From Agrococcus lahaulensis DSM 17612 (GTDB lineage Bacteria > Actinomycetota > Actinomycetes > Actinomycetales > Microbacteriaceae), in NCBI RefSeq assembly GCF_000425105.1, contig NZ_KE384304.1, positions 61,657 to 125,656 of the forward strand: a stretch of DNA of 64,000 bases. Direction: 5' to 3'. The notes beneath the pieces were generated by a model. It saw only the letters and a list, made by a program, of their open reading frames with translations, ran no database searches and had not been told where the DNA came from. Numbering within the stretch: the stretch's first letter is position 1; each line of letters starts with the position of its first letter. Shown one piece after another: positions 36,459 to 46,581 of this stretch. Position numbers and translations under genes: made by a program.

Positions 36459-37467
36459 TGAACGACAGCTCCTTCTTGTTGCCGAGGATGCCCTGTGGTC
36501 TGAAGATCACCAGGACCATCAGTGCGATGCCGATGAGCACGAACCGGATCTGCCCTGCCTGCGAGCCCGACATGTCGCCGAAGACCCCCATGCCGTGGAG
36601 CAGGTTGATGACGCCGCCCGTGAACGAGAGCAGCACCCAGAAGAGGATCGAGCCGAGCAGCGGCCCGAACACGGTCGCCGCTCCGCCCAGCAGGAGGGCC
36701 GTCCAGATGTAGAACGTCATCGTGGTGGCGAAGTTGTCGGGCTGCACGGCTCGAGGCAGCACGAACATCACGCCGGCGACCGCGCCGAGCACGCCGCCGA
36801 GCACGAGCGCCTGCATCTTGTAGCCGTAGACGTTCTTCCCGAGCGAGCGCACCGCATCCTCGTCCTCGCGGATGCCCTTGATGACGCGGCCCCACGGGCT
36901 GCGCATGAGGAGCCAGACGAGCACGAGCGCGACGATCACGAGCGACCACGCGACGATGCGAACCCAGGTGTCGTACGCCGTGGCCGTCCACGGCCCGAAC
37001 CCGTACGTCGTGCCGGTGAGCGGGTTCATCGCGTCGAAGTCGCCCTTGTAGTCCGCGCCACGGAGGCCCTGGGAGCCGCCCGTGATGGCGGTGAGGTCCT
37101 GCGTGCGCACGGAGAAGCGGATGATCTCGGCCGCCGCGATCGTGACGATCGCGAGGTAGTCGCCGCGGAGCCGGAGCGTCGGGATGCCGAGGATGAGCGC
37201 GAAGATCACCGCCGCGACGACGGCCACGAGCACCGCCGCGATGAAGGAGAGCCACACGGGCCAGCCGAGGGTCGCGGTCGGGTCGACCATCATCGTGAAG
37301 ATCGCGAACGCGTACGCGCCGATCGCCATGAAGCCCGCCTGGCCGAAGTTCAGCAGGCCGGAGTAGCCGAAGTGGATGTTGAGGCCAATCGTCGCGAGCG
37401 CGAACGCGGCGGTGGTGGGCGAGAGGATCTCGCTGGCGGCGGAGTTGATGATGGAGAGGAAGTCCAT
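36451..37467 (-). CDS. livM: Branched-chain amino acid ABC transporter permease LivM
   Basis: A 338-residue permease with about nine hydrophobic segments. It has LNIHFGYSGLLNFGQAGFMA, LRGDYLAIVTIAAAEIIR and the coupling loop PWGRVIKGIREDEDAVRSLG, all typical of LivM. It lies between livH and livG with one base between it and livH, so the four genes form one operon. Confidence 0.94.
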   Translation of the reverse strand: MDFLSIINSAASEILSPTTAAFALATIGLNIHFGYSGLLNFGQAGFMAIGAYAFAIFTMMVDPTATLGWPVWLSFIAAVLVAVVAAVIFALILGIPTLRLRGDYLAIVTIAAAEIIRFSVRTQDLTAITGGSQGLRGADYKGDFDAMNPLTGTTYGFGPWTATAYDTWVRIVAWSLVIVALVLVWLLMRSPWGRVIKGIREDEDAVRSLGKNVYGYKMQALVLGGVLGAVAGVMFVLPRAVQPDNFATTMTFYIWTALLLGGAATVFGPLLGSILFWVLLSFTGGVINLLHGMGVFGDMSGSQAGQIRFVLIGIALMVLVIFRPQGILGNKKELSFNV

Positions 37468-37468
37468 G

Positions 37469-38890
37469 TCAGCCGATCCTTTCCCGTCGACCGAGGATGC
37501 CCTGCGGCCGGAACAGCAGCACCAGGATGAGCACGAGCAGCGCGATGGCGTAGCGCAGGTCCGGTGCGATGAAGAGCGTCGAGATCTCGGTCACGAGGCC
37601 GATGATGATGGCGCCCACGAGCGCGCCGAACGCGCTGCCGAGGCCGCCGAGGGTGACCGCGGCGAACAGCAGCAGCAGGATCGTGAAGCCGACGTCCCAC
37701 TTGATGTTCGCGCCGATGAAGTAGGTGTAGAGGATGCCCGCGCCACCGGTGAGGAGGCCGGCGAGCACCCACACGATGCGGATGACCCGGTCGACGTCGA
37801 TGCCCGAGGCGGATGCGAGGCCCGCGTTGTCGCTCACCGCGCGCGTCGCCTTGCCGATGCGCGTGCGGGTGAGGAAGAGGCCGACGGCGACGAGCACGAC
37901 GATCGCGATCGCGGAGCTCACGACGCCAGAGGTGCGCATGAGCACGGGGCCGATCTGCAGGACGTCGCCTCGCTCGACCGAGAGGCCGTACGTGCCGCCG
38001 CCGATGAGGAACTGGTAGAAGTAGCGCAGCGCGATCGAGAGGCCGATCGTGACGATCAGCACCTGCACGAGGCCGACGCGTCGCCTGCGGAGCGGCTTGA
38101 AGATGGCCCAGTCGTGCGCCCAGCCGAGCGCCGCCGATGCGATGAGCGTGACGACCACCGCGATCCACGCGGGCCAGTTCACGAGCGTCGTGGTGACGTA
38201 GAAGACGATGCCGCCGAAGGTGAGCAGCTCGCCGTGCGCGAAGTTGTTGACGCCCGTGGTGCCGAAGATGAGGGTGATGCCGATCGCGGCGAGCGCGAGC
38301 AGCAGGCCGAAGCTCAGGCCCGAGATGACGCGCGCGAGCAGCTGCGAGCCGAAGTCGTTCGAGCTCGCCCCGGTGTCGGAGGTGCCGCCGGGCGTCTCGC
38401 CGTCTCCCGGAGCGGGCGCCTCGCCGCTGCCGGGGCTGCCGCTCGATCCGGTGCCCGGGTCGGCGCCAGGGCTGCCGCCCGTCGAGGGGCCGAAGGGGAA
38501 CAGCACGCCGACCGCGGTCGAGCCGCCGACCTCGAACTCCCGGCTCTCGAAGCTGGGGTCGCGCAGGGTGAGTCCCTCCGGCAGCGTCGACGTGTCGATC
38601 GACACCGTGTAGGTGCCGGTCGACGGGACGCCGATCATCCAGCGCCCGTCGGCGCCCGTGGCGACGGTCTCGTCGACGCCGTTGCCGGTGACGGTGATCT
38701 CGACGCCCTCGACGGGGGTCTGCCCGTCACGGATGATGCCGTTGAAGTTGTAGGGGGAAGCCTGCTCGGTCTGGGGGAGCGGCGCGGCGGCGACCGCGGT
38801 CGCACCACCAGCCACCATGCCCATGACGGCCAAGGCCACGGCGATCACTCGCCGCAGCCCGCGCCGTTGCGGTCTGCTGGACGTCTTCAC
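37469..38890 (-). CDS. livH: LivH permease with N-terminal extracytoplasmic carboxypeptidase-regulatory-like domain
   Basis: 473 residues against about 300 for ordinary LivH. Residues 1-36 look like a signal peptide; about 47-130 form a carboxypeptidase-regulatory-like beta domain (FNGIIRDGQTPVEGVEITVTG, GADGRWMIGVPSTGTYTV); 131-180 is a Gly/Ser/Pro linker; 181-473 is the permease (GTTGVNNFAHGELLTFGG, coupling loop GKATRAVSDNAGLASASGI). GTG 38890 follows GGAGGA. First gene of the operon. The outer domain may contact the binding protein or wall; that is inference. Confidence 0.9.
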   Translation of the reverse strand: MKTSSRPQRRGLRRVIAVALAVMGMVAGGATAVAAAPLPQTEQASPYNFNGIIRDGQTPVEGVEITVTGNGVDETVATGADGRWMIGVPSTGTYTVSIDTSTLPEGLTLRDPSFESREFEVGGSTAVGVLFPFGPSTGGSPGADPGTGSSGSPGSGEAPAPGDGETPGGTSDTGASSNDFGSQLLARVISGLSFGLLLALAAIGITLIFGTTGVNNFAHGELLTFGGIVFYVTTTLVNWPAWIAVVVTLIASAALGWAHDWAIFKPLRRRRVGLVQVLIVTIGLSIALRYFYQFLIGGGTYGLSVERGDVLQIGPVLMRTSGVVSSAIAIVVLVAVGLFLTRTRIGKATRAVSDNAGLASASGIDVDRVIRIVWVLAGLLTGGAGILYTYFIGANIKWDVGFTILLLLFAAVTLGGLGSAFGALVGAIIIGLVTEISTLFIAPDLRYAIALLVLILVLLFRPQGILGRRERIG

Positions 38891-39001
38891 ATGTCCTCCA
38901 TGCTGTGGGGCGACGAGTCCAGCAGGAATGCGGATCGCGGGATGCCCGTTACATCGGTGGTGTCACAGTAGCGGCGGCCGTGCCGCTTCTCGTCCAATTG
39001 A

Positions 39002-40576
<1,575 letters not shown>

Positions 40577-40600
40577 GCGGGCGACCCTCGCGCTGACCGG

Positions 40601-40690
40601 GGCGGCTACGCCCGACCAGGGCCGGCTACGCCCGACCAGGGCCGGCGCGCCTGGCCCGGTCGGGCGCAGCGGCCCCGCTCGGCGCGGCGC
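40601..40690. repeat. GC-rich repeat cluster downstream of guaB
   Basis: GGCTACGCCCGACCAGG recurs at a 20-base interval (units 40601-40620 and 40621-40640), then a related inverted copy GGTCGGGCGCAGCGGCC. The block from about 40625 to 40684 aligns by eye with 41703-41770 on the other side of the next gene. Confidence 0.6.
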
Positions 40691-40695
40691 GCACC

Positions 40696-41595
40696 TCACC
40701 AGCCGGGCAGCAGCACCGAGCGCACCGGGATGTGCGCGCGCTCGAGCATCGGACGCAGGAGCGCGGGGCGGAACGCCTGCTCCCACATCCAGTGCAGCGT
40801 GTCGATGTGCTCGCGCAGCGCGTCCTCGCGCTGCTTCTCGGCGATCACGGCATCCACCGGCTGCATCCCGTTCGCCTCCGCGATCACGCCGTACTTCCAC
40901 GCGCCGTCGAACTCGCCGCCGAGGGGGCGCATCCCCGGCCGCTCCCACAGGAAGTCGGGGAAGCGCGGGCCGACCCGCGTCATGATGCGCACCTGCAGCT
41001 GCGGCGGGGGCGCTCCGAGTCGATGGATGGCGACCCGGCTCCACGACTCGCCCACCGACTGGCACAACGGGTCGGCGAAGCGGATCGCCCACTCGGCGCG
41101 GCGCCGGCCGCGCGGGCCCTGGCGACCCAGGGCATCCGTCACCGCCTCCTTCGTGACGATCTCGCGCCGGAGCGCCTCGTCGAGCGCGCTGACCGCATCG
41201 CCCTGCCGCCCGACCCGGCCAAGGTGCGCCAGCGCATAGGCGGGAGCGCAGCGGGCGATGCCGTCCTCGACGATGACGTCGTCGTCGTCGAGCGCGACCC
41301 GCGTGCTCGCGACGCCGCTGCGGCGACCCGTAGCGCCGAGGTCGCCGATGATGTGCACCGCGTCCGGTCGGCCGTGCGGGAGGTCGGCGAGGGCGAGCGC
41401 GGACTCGCGCGCGAAGACCGCGCCGGGGCGCGAGAGCGCTACCGCGCGCACGTGGAGAAGGTGGCGCTGGTGCTGCGGGAGGTCCGCGAACGTCGCTGCG
41501 TCGACGTAGGCACCGCGGCGGATGCGCTGCAGCTCGGGCATCCGTCGCAGGCGCTGTGGCTCGCCCGGGTCGGGCGTGAGGATGTCGACGGTCAC
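40696..41595 (-). CDS. AbiEi-like protein with PD-(D/E)XK-like C-terminal motif
   Basis: 299 residues. The N-terminal half (IRRGAYVDAATFADLPQHQR, SALALADLPHGRPDAVHIIG) resembles the AbiEi/type IV antitoxin-like proteins common in actinobacteria, a winged-helix and strand layout. The C-terminal half has RFPDFLWERPGMRPLGGEFD followed by GAWK and EKQREDALREH: Asp, Glu-x-Asp and Lys spaced like a PD-(D/E)XK nuclease core. No AbiEii partner is adjacent. GTG 41595 chosen because upstream sequence is GC-rich repeat. Flanked on both sides by homologous repeats. Function unproven. Confidence 0.6.
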   Translation of the reverse strand: MTVDILTPDPGEPQRLRRMPELQRIRRGAYVDAATFADLPQHQRHLLHVRAVALSRPGAVFARESALALADLPHGRPDAVHIIGDLGATGRRSGVASTRVALDDDDVIVEDGIARCAPAYALAHLGRVGRQGDAVSALDEALRREIVTKEAVTDALGRQGPRGRRRAEWAIRFADPLCQSVGESWSRVAIHRLGAPPPQLQVRIMTRVGPRFPDFLWERPGMRPLGGEFDGAWKYGVIAEANGMQPVDAVIAEKQREDALREHIDTLHWMWEQAFRPALLRPMLERAHIPVRSVLLPGW

Positions 41596-41702
41596 GGCCG
41601 CACCCTCGCGCACCCGGCGAGTGGCCGCGCGCCTCGGCCCGCGCGCTGTGGAGAGCGACGCTCGCGCTCGTGCCGGCGAGCGAGCCGGTGACGCTCGGCG
41701 AG

Positions 41703-41770
41703 CGGGGCGCGTCCGCCCGACAGGGGCGGGCGCGCCGGCCCCGCTCGGGCGCAACGGCCCCCTTCGAGCG
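41703..41770. repeat. GC-rich repeat upstream of AbiEi-like gene
   Basis: Contains CCGCCCGACAGGGGCGGGCG, CGCCGGCCCCGCTCGGGCG and CAACGGCCCCC, closely matching the element at 40625-40684 in the same orientation. Confidence 0.5.
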
Positions 41771-41803
41771 ACGGACGATCGCAGAGGGGGTTGTGTCGCT
41801 CGC

Positions 41804-41847
41804 AGACGCGATATAGCGTGTGTCACAAGACGCGTTATATCGCGTCT
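41804..41847. promoter_or_regulatory. PadR-type operator upstream of DUF4097-padR
   Basis: AGACGCGATATA (41804-41815) and TATATCGCGTCT (41836-41847) form a perfect 12-bp inverted repeat over a 20-base centre. CGCGATAT arms are typical of PadR operators. The DUF4097-padR pair begins 24 bases later, so autoregulation is likely. Confidence 0.7.
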
Positions 41848-41870
41848 CCGATCAGGCGAAGGAGCCAGAG

Positions 41871-42737
41871 ATGGACGAGCAGTTCGAGAGCGGCGACACC
41901 CGGCCGCGCAGCGCATCCGGTGCCTCGGCGTCGGGCGCCGACCGGATCATCGAGCAGTGGGTCGTGCGCGAGGGCGAGAGCCGCGTCATCGACCTCGACG
42001 AGGTGCGGGCGCTCCGCGTCGGCATCGTCGGCGGCAGCGTCGACATCGTGGGCCACGAGGAGCCGACCGCCCGCGTCGAGGTGCACCGCGTCGAAGGGCG
42101 CGACCTCACGGTCAAGCTCGAGCACGGCAGGCTGTCGATCGCGCACCCGCGCGTGAGCTGGGACGACGTCTGGCAGTCGGTCAAGGCGCTCGTGGGCGTG
42201 CGCGCCAAGGTCGAGCTCTCGATCCTCGTGCCCCGCGACGCGACGCTCTCGCTCGGCCAGGTGAGCGCATCCGCCCTCGTCTCGGGCCTGCGCTCCACCG
42301 CGACGCTCAGCACCGTCTCCGGGCAGCTGCAGGTCGAGTCGCACGAGGGCGAGCTCGAGCTCAACACCGTCTCGGGCGACGTGGAGGTCTCGGGCGGCAG
42401 CGGCCGGCTCTCGGTCAACGGCGTCTCGGCCGACGTCACCGCGAGCGGCGCGCTCGAGGAGGTGGGCGTCGACACCGTCAGCGGCGACGTGCTGCTCGAC
42501 GTGCACGGCTCGCCGCACTCGATCGCGGTCAACACCGTCTCGGCCGACGTGACGCTGCGCCTCGACGCGGGCCAGGGCGTGCGCGTGACGACGCGCACCG
42601 TCTCGGGCAGCGGCTCGGTCGCCGGGCACTCGCTGCCGCGCCGCGGTGGCACCGAGACGCTCGACGGCACGAACCTCTTCGGCTTCACCGCCAACACGGT
42701 CTCGGGCGACGTCACCGTCGTGCGGAGGGACGCGTGA
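41871..42737 (+). CDS. DUF4097 family beta-repeat protein
   Basis: 288 residues. After an acidic N-terminal 65 residues, the chain has a repeated motif about every 20 residues: LSTVSGQL, LNTVSGDV, VNGVSADV, VDTVSGDV, VNTVSADV, ANTVSGDV. This is the DUF4097 (putative adhesin) beta-helix pattern. No signal peptide or membrane segment is visible, so it is probably cytoplasmic. ATG follows GAAGGAG. Overlaps padR by four bases; DUF4097-PadR pairs often form stress-responsive units, but the role is unknown. Confidence 0.85.
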   Translation: MDEQFESGDTRPRSASGASASGADRIIEQWVVREGESRVIDLDEVRALRVGIVGGSVDIVGHEEPTARVEVHRVEGRDLTVKLEHGRLSIAHPRVSWDDVWQSVKALVGVRAKVELSILVPRDATLSLGQVSASALVSGLRSTATLSTVSGQLQVESHEGELELNTVSGDVEVSGGSGRLSVNGVSADVTASGALEEVGVDTVSGDVLLDVHGSPHSIAVNTVSADVTLRLDAGQGVRVTTRTVSGSGSVAGHSLPRRGGTETLDGTNLFGFTANTVSGDVTVVRRDA

Positions 42738-43495
42738 GCCCCGCGGTGTTCGGCCACGGCGCGCTGCGGCTCTACCTGCTGAGCCTCCTCGCCGAGGCGC
42801 CCCGCCACGGCTACGAGCTCATGCAGGCGCTCGAGCAGCGCTTCGGCGGCACCTACTCGCCCTCCGCCGGCACGATCTACCCGCGGCTCTCGAAGCTCGA
42901 GGAGGAGGGGCTGCTGACGAAGACGGTCGAGGGCCGCAAGACCACCTACTCGATCACCGAGGCCGGCCGCGCCGAGCTCGGCGCTCGCGAAGCCGAGCTG
43001 CGCGACCTCGAGAGCGAGATCACCGACTCGGTGCGGCGGATGGCCTCCGACGTCCGGGCGGGCGTGAAGAGCGCGATGCAGGCCCTCCGCGCCGACCTCG
43101 CGGCGGCCGAGCGCGACGCGCGGAGCGCCGCGCGCGAGTCGCGACCGACCGCGCCGCGCGAGCCCGACGCATCCGCCCCCGTGCCCGAGGCGCCGCCGTC
43201 GCCCGAGGCGCCGCACGTGCCGGCGCCGCCCGACGCGCCCGACGAGCGCGTGCCGAACCCGTGGAACGCGCCGCCGGCGGAAGACGATCGAGCGGATGCG
43301 TCGCACCCGGCCGAGCGGGCCGCGGCGCGCATGGCGGTCCACGACGTCGACCTCGCGCTCGGCGAGTTCCGCCAGCAGGTGCGGGCGGCCGTGCGCGCCG
43401 ACCGCGGCGAGCGCATGACGGCCGAGCGCGCGGCGACCGTGCGGCGCGAGCTCGAGGCGGCGCTGCTGCGCATCAAGAGCGCGCTCGGGGGCTGA
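42734..43495 (+). CDS. PadR family transcriptional regulator
   Basis: 253 residues. Winged-helix PadR domain in residues 1-85 (LYLLSLLAEAPRHGYELMQA, GTIYPRLSKLEEEGLLT, KTTYSITEAGRAEL). A charged helix, a Pro-rich linker (about 130-190) and a final helix (about 195-250) follow, much longer than the usual PadR dimerisation tail. GTG overlaps the DUF4097 stop (GTGA). It likely represses its own operon through the palindrome at 41804. Confidence 0.92.
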   Translation: MSPAVFGHGALRLYLLSLLAEAPRHGYELMQALEQRFGGTYSPSAGTIYPRLSKLEEEGLLTKTVEGRKTTYSITEAGRAELGAREAELRDLESEITDSVRRMASDVRAGVKSAMQALRADLAAAERDARSAARESRPTAPREPDASAPVPEAPPSPEAPHVPAPPDAPDERVPNPWNAPPAEDDRADASHPAERAAARMAVHDVDLALGEFRQQVRAAVRADRGERMTAERAATVRRELEAALLRIKSALGG

Positions 43496-43517
43496 GCGGC
43501 CCTCGACGGCGCCGGGT

Positions 43518-43523
43518 TAGGCT
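43518..43523 (+). promoter_or_regulatory. -10 box for leaderless guaB3
   Basis: TAGGCT at 43518-43523 lies six bases before GTG 43530; no ribosome-binding site is present. Confidence 0.55.
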
Positions 43524-43529
43524 GGGGGC

Positions 43530-44654
43530 GTGACGGAGATCGAGATCGGCCGCAGCAAGCGCGCCCGCATGGGCTACGGCTTCGACGACATCAGCATCGT
43601 GCCGTCGCGCCGCACGCGCGACAGCGACCTCGTCTCGCTCCAGTGGCAGATCGACGCGTTCCGCTTCGAGATCCCGGTGCTCGGCGCGCCCACCGACTCG
43701 GTCATGAGCCCCGCGACGGCGATCGCGCTCGGCCGCGCGGGCGGCCTCGGCGTGCTGAACCTCGAGGGCGTGTGGACGCGCTACGACGACCCCGAGCCGC
43801 TGCTCGCCGAGATCGCGCACCTGCCGGCCGACCTCGCGACGAGCCGCATGCGCGAGATCTACGCCGAGCCGATCAAGCCCGAGCTCATCCGCGACCGCAT
43901 CGCGCAGATCCGCGACGCGGGCGTCGTCGTCGCCGGCAGCCTGAGCCCGCAGGCCGTGCAGCAGCACTACGAGGCGGTGCTCGCGGCGGGCGTCGAGCTC
44001 ATGGTCATCCGCGGCGCGACCGTCTCGGCCGAGCACGTGTCGGCCGACGCCGGCGCGCCCCTCAACCTCAAGCGCTTCATCTACGAGCTCGACGTGCCGG
44101 TCGTCGTCGGCGGCGTCGTCACGTACACCGCCGCGCTGCACCTCATGCGCACGGGCGCGGCGGGCGTGCTCGTCGGCTTCGGCGGCGGCGCCGCCTCGAC
44201 GAGCGAGAAGGTGCTCGGCGTCGCAGCCCCCATGGCGACCGCCGTGAGCGACGTCGCCGCCGCGCGCCGGGACTACCTCGACGAGTCGGGCGGCCGCTAC
44301 GTGCACGTCATCGCCGACGGCTCGCTCGGCACCTCGGGTCAGATGGTCAAGGCGCTCGCGTGCGGCGCCGATGCCGTCATGCTCGGGACCGCGCTCGCGC
44401 GGGCGACGGATGCGCCGGGTCGCGGCTGGCACTGGGGCCCGGAGGCGCACAACCAGAAGCTGCCGCGCGGCAACCGCGTGCAGGTCGACCAGGTCGGCCC
44501 GCTCGACGTCGTGCTGAACGGACCGTCGCCCGTCGCGGACGGCACAGCTAACATCATGGGCGCCCTCAGGAAGGCCATGTCGACCACCGGCTATAAGGAT
44601 CTCAAGGAGTTCCAGCGGATCGACGTGGTGCTGGAGGCCAACCCACAGCGCTAA
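43530..44654 (+). CDS. GuaB3 family IMP dehydrogenase-related protein
   Basis: A 374-residue barrel protein of the actinobacterial GuaB3 subfamily. It lacks CBS domains, and in place of the GSICTTR catalytic loop has VGFGGGAASTSEKVLG without Cys, so IMP dehydrogenase activity is not expected by that mechanism. Starts RMGYGFDDISIVPSRRT. Some GuaB3-type proteins act as GMP reductases; which reaction applies here is not decided by sequence. GTG start, leaderless. Confidence 0.9.
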   Translation: MTEIEIGRSKRARMGYGFDDISIVPSRRTRDSDLVSLQWQIDAFRFEIPVLGAPTDSVMSPATAIALGRAGGLGVLNLEGVWTRYDDPEPLLAEIAHLPADLATSRMREIYAEPIKPELIRDRIAQIRDAGVVVAGSLSPQAVQQHYEAVLAAGVELMVIRGATVSAEHVSADAGAPLNLKRFIYELDVPVVVGGVVTYTAALHLMRTGAAGVLVGFGGGAASTSEKVLGVAAPMATAVSDVAAARRDYLDESGGRYVHVIADGSLGTSGQMVKALACGADAVMLGTALARATDAPGRGWHWGPEAHNQKLPRGNRVQVDQVGPLDVVLNGPSPVADGTANIMGALRKAMSTTGYKDLKEFQRIDVVLEANPQR

Positions 44655-44690
44655 CAGCGCCGCTCCGGGCGACGCGAACGAGGAGGATCC

Positions 44691-46517
44691 ATGTCTGAGA
44701 CCACCAACAGCGTGAGTCGGTCGAGGAAGCTCGGCCCCGAGGAGCGTGCCGCTGCGATCGCCTCGATGCGGGAGCGCGAGGTCGACGTGCTCGTCATCGG
44801 CGGCGGCATCGTCGGCACCGGTGCGGCGCTCGACGCCGTCACGCGCGGCCTCCGCGTCGGCCTCATCGAGGCGCGCGACTTCGCTTCCGGCACCTCGAGC
44901 CGCTCGTCGAAGCTCATCCACGGCGGCATCCGCTACCTCGAGCAGCTGAACTTCGGGCTCGTGCGCGAGGCGCTCATCGAGCGCGGCCTGCTGCTGCAGC
45001 GCATCGCGCCGCACCTCGCGAAGCCCGTCCGCTTCCTCTACCCGCTCGAGACGCCGCTCATCGAGCGCGCCTACATCGGCGCGGGCATGGCGCTCTACGA
45101 CGTCTTCAGCTACACGGGCTTCATGAAGCCGGGCGTGCCGCTGCACCGCCACCTCACGAAGAAGCAGGTGCTCAAGAAGATCCCGTCGCTCGACCCCAAC
45201 GCGTTCGTCGGCGGGCTCACGTACTACGACGCCCAGGTCGACGACGCGCGCTACGTCGCCGAGCTCGCGCGCACCGCATCCTTCTACGGCGCGCACGTCG
45301 CGAGCCGCGTGCGCGCCGAGGGCTTCCTCAAGGTGGGGGAGCGCGTCGTCGGCGTGCAGGCGCACGACTACGAGACGGGCGAGCAGTTCGAGATCCGCGC
45401 GAAGCAGGTCGTCAACGCGACCGGCGTGTGGACGGGCGAGACGCAGGCGATGGTCGGCGAGCGCGGAGAGTTCAAGGTGCGCGCGTCGAAGGGCGTGCAC
45501 CTCGTCGTGCCGCGCGATCGCTTCCACTCCGAGATGGGCCTGCTGCTGCGCACCGCGAAGAGCGTGCTCTTCGTCATCCCGTGGGGCCGCCACTGGATCA
45601 TCGGCACGACCGACACCGACTGGAACCTCGACAAGGCGCACCCGGCGGCGACGGCGGCCGACATCGACTACATCCTCGACAACGTCAACAAGGTGCTCGC
45701 GACGAAGCTCACGCGCGCCGACGTCGAGGGCGTCTACGCGGGCCTGCGCCCGCTCCTCGCGGCCGGCGGCGACGGCACCTCGACGGCGAACATCTCGCGC
45801 GAGCACCACGTCTCCCACACCGTGCCGGGCCTCGTGCTCATCGCGGGCGGCAAGTGGACGACCTACCGCGTGATGGCGAAGGACGCGATCGACGAGGCCG
45901 TGAGCGCGATGGACGGCAAGGTGCCCGAGTCGTGCACCGACCAGATCCCGCTGCTCGGCGCGACCGGCTACCGCGCCGCGTGGAACAAGCGCGCGAAGAT
46001 CGCGCGCGCCTTCGGCATCCACAAGCACCGCGTCGAGCACCTGCTGAACCGCTACGGCGTGCTCACCGACGAGATCCTCGACATGATCCGCAAGGACCCG
46101 TCGCTGCTCGAGCCGCTCCCCGGTGCCGACGACTACATCGGCGCGGAGGTGCGCTACGCGTGCACCCATGAGGGCGCGCTGCACCTCGACGACGTGCTCG
46201 CCCGCCGCACCCGCATCTCGATCGAGTCGTGGGACCGCGGCGTCGCGGCGGCGCCCGTGGCCGCGCGGATCATGGCGGATGCGCTCGGCTGGGACGACGC
46301 GCGCGTCGAGAAGGAGATCAACACCTACAACAAGCGCGTCGCCGCGGAGATCGCGAGCCAGGAGCTGCCCGACGACGAGTCGGCCGACCGGGCGCGCACG
46401 GAGGCGCCCGAGATCGTGCCGCTCAGCGCCCTCCCGACGGCCGACGCGGTCGGCACCCGCCCGCAGGACGCGACGCCGGCCGGCCGCGGAGCGGGTGCGC
46501 CGCCGATCGTCGAGTAG
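44691..46517 (+). CDS. glpD: Glycerol-3-phosphate dehydrogenase (FAD)
   Basis: A 608-residue flavoenzyme that oxidises glycerol-3-phosphate to dihydroxyacetone phosphate at the membrane, passing electrons to quinone. The FAD motif is VIGGGIVGTGAALDAVTRG; ASGTSSRSSKLIHGGIRYLE and IPWGRHWIIGTTDTDW are diagnostic. C-terminal 150 residues are the helical GlpO/GlpD cap. The last 60 residues are a variable acidic tail. ATG follows GAGGAGG. A glycerophosphodiesterase at 59.9 kb could supply its substrate. Confidence 0.95.
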   Translation: MSETTNSVSRSRKLGPEERAAAIASMREREVDVLVIGGGIVGTGAALDAVTRGLRVGLIEARDFASGTSSRSSKLIHGGIRYLEQLNFGLVREALIERGLLLQRIAPHLAKPVRFLYPLETPLIERAYIGAGMALYDVFSYTGFMKPGVPLHRHLTKKQVLKKIPSLDPNAFVGGLTYYDAQVDDARYVAELARTASFYGAHVASRVRAEGFLKVGERVVGVQAHDYETGEQFEIRAKQVVNATGVWTGETQAMVGERGEFKVRASKGVHLVVPRDRFHSEMGLLLRTAKSVLFVIPWGRHWIIGTTDTDWNLDKAHPAATAADIDYILDNVNKVLATKLTRADVEGVYAGLRPLLAAGGDGTSTANISREHHVSHTVPGLVLIAGGKWTTYRVMAKDAIDEAVSAMDGKVPESCTDQIPLLGATGYRAAWNKRAKIARAFGIHKHRVEHLLNRYGVLTDEILDMIRKDPSLLEPLPGADDYIGAEVRYACTHEGALHLDDVLARRTRISIESWDRGVAAAPVAARIMADALGWDDARVEKEINTYNKRVAAEIASQELPDDESADRARTEAPEIVPLSALPTADAVGTRPQDATPAGRGAGAPPIVE

Positions 46518-46581
46518 CCGCCGGAAGGGGAGCGGCGGCCAAGCCGGCGGAGGCAGAGCGCGCCGGTAGACTGGACGCGCC

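Noticed and set aside
33112..38890. Urea transporter (urtABCDE) identity
   Set aside because: The receptor and permeases look like LivJ/LivH/LivM, the operon is split on two strands, and no urease genes are nearby.
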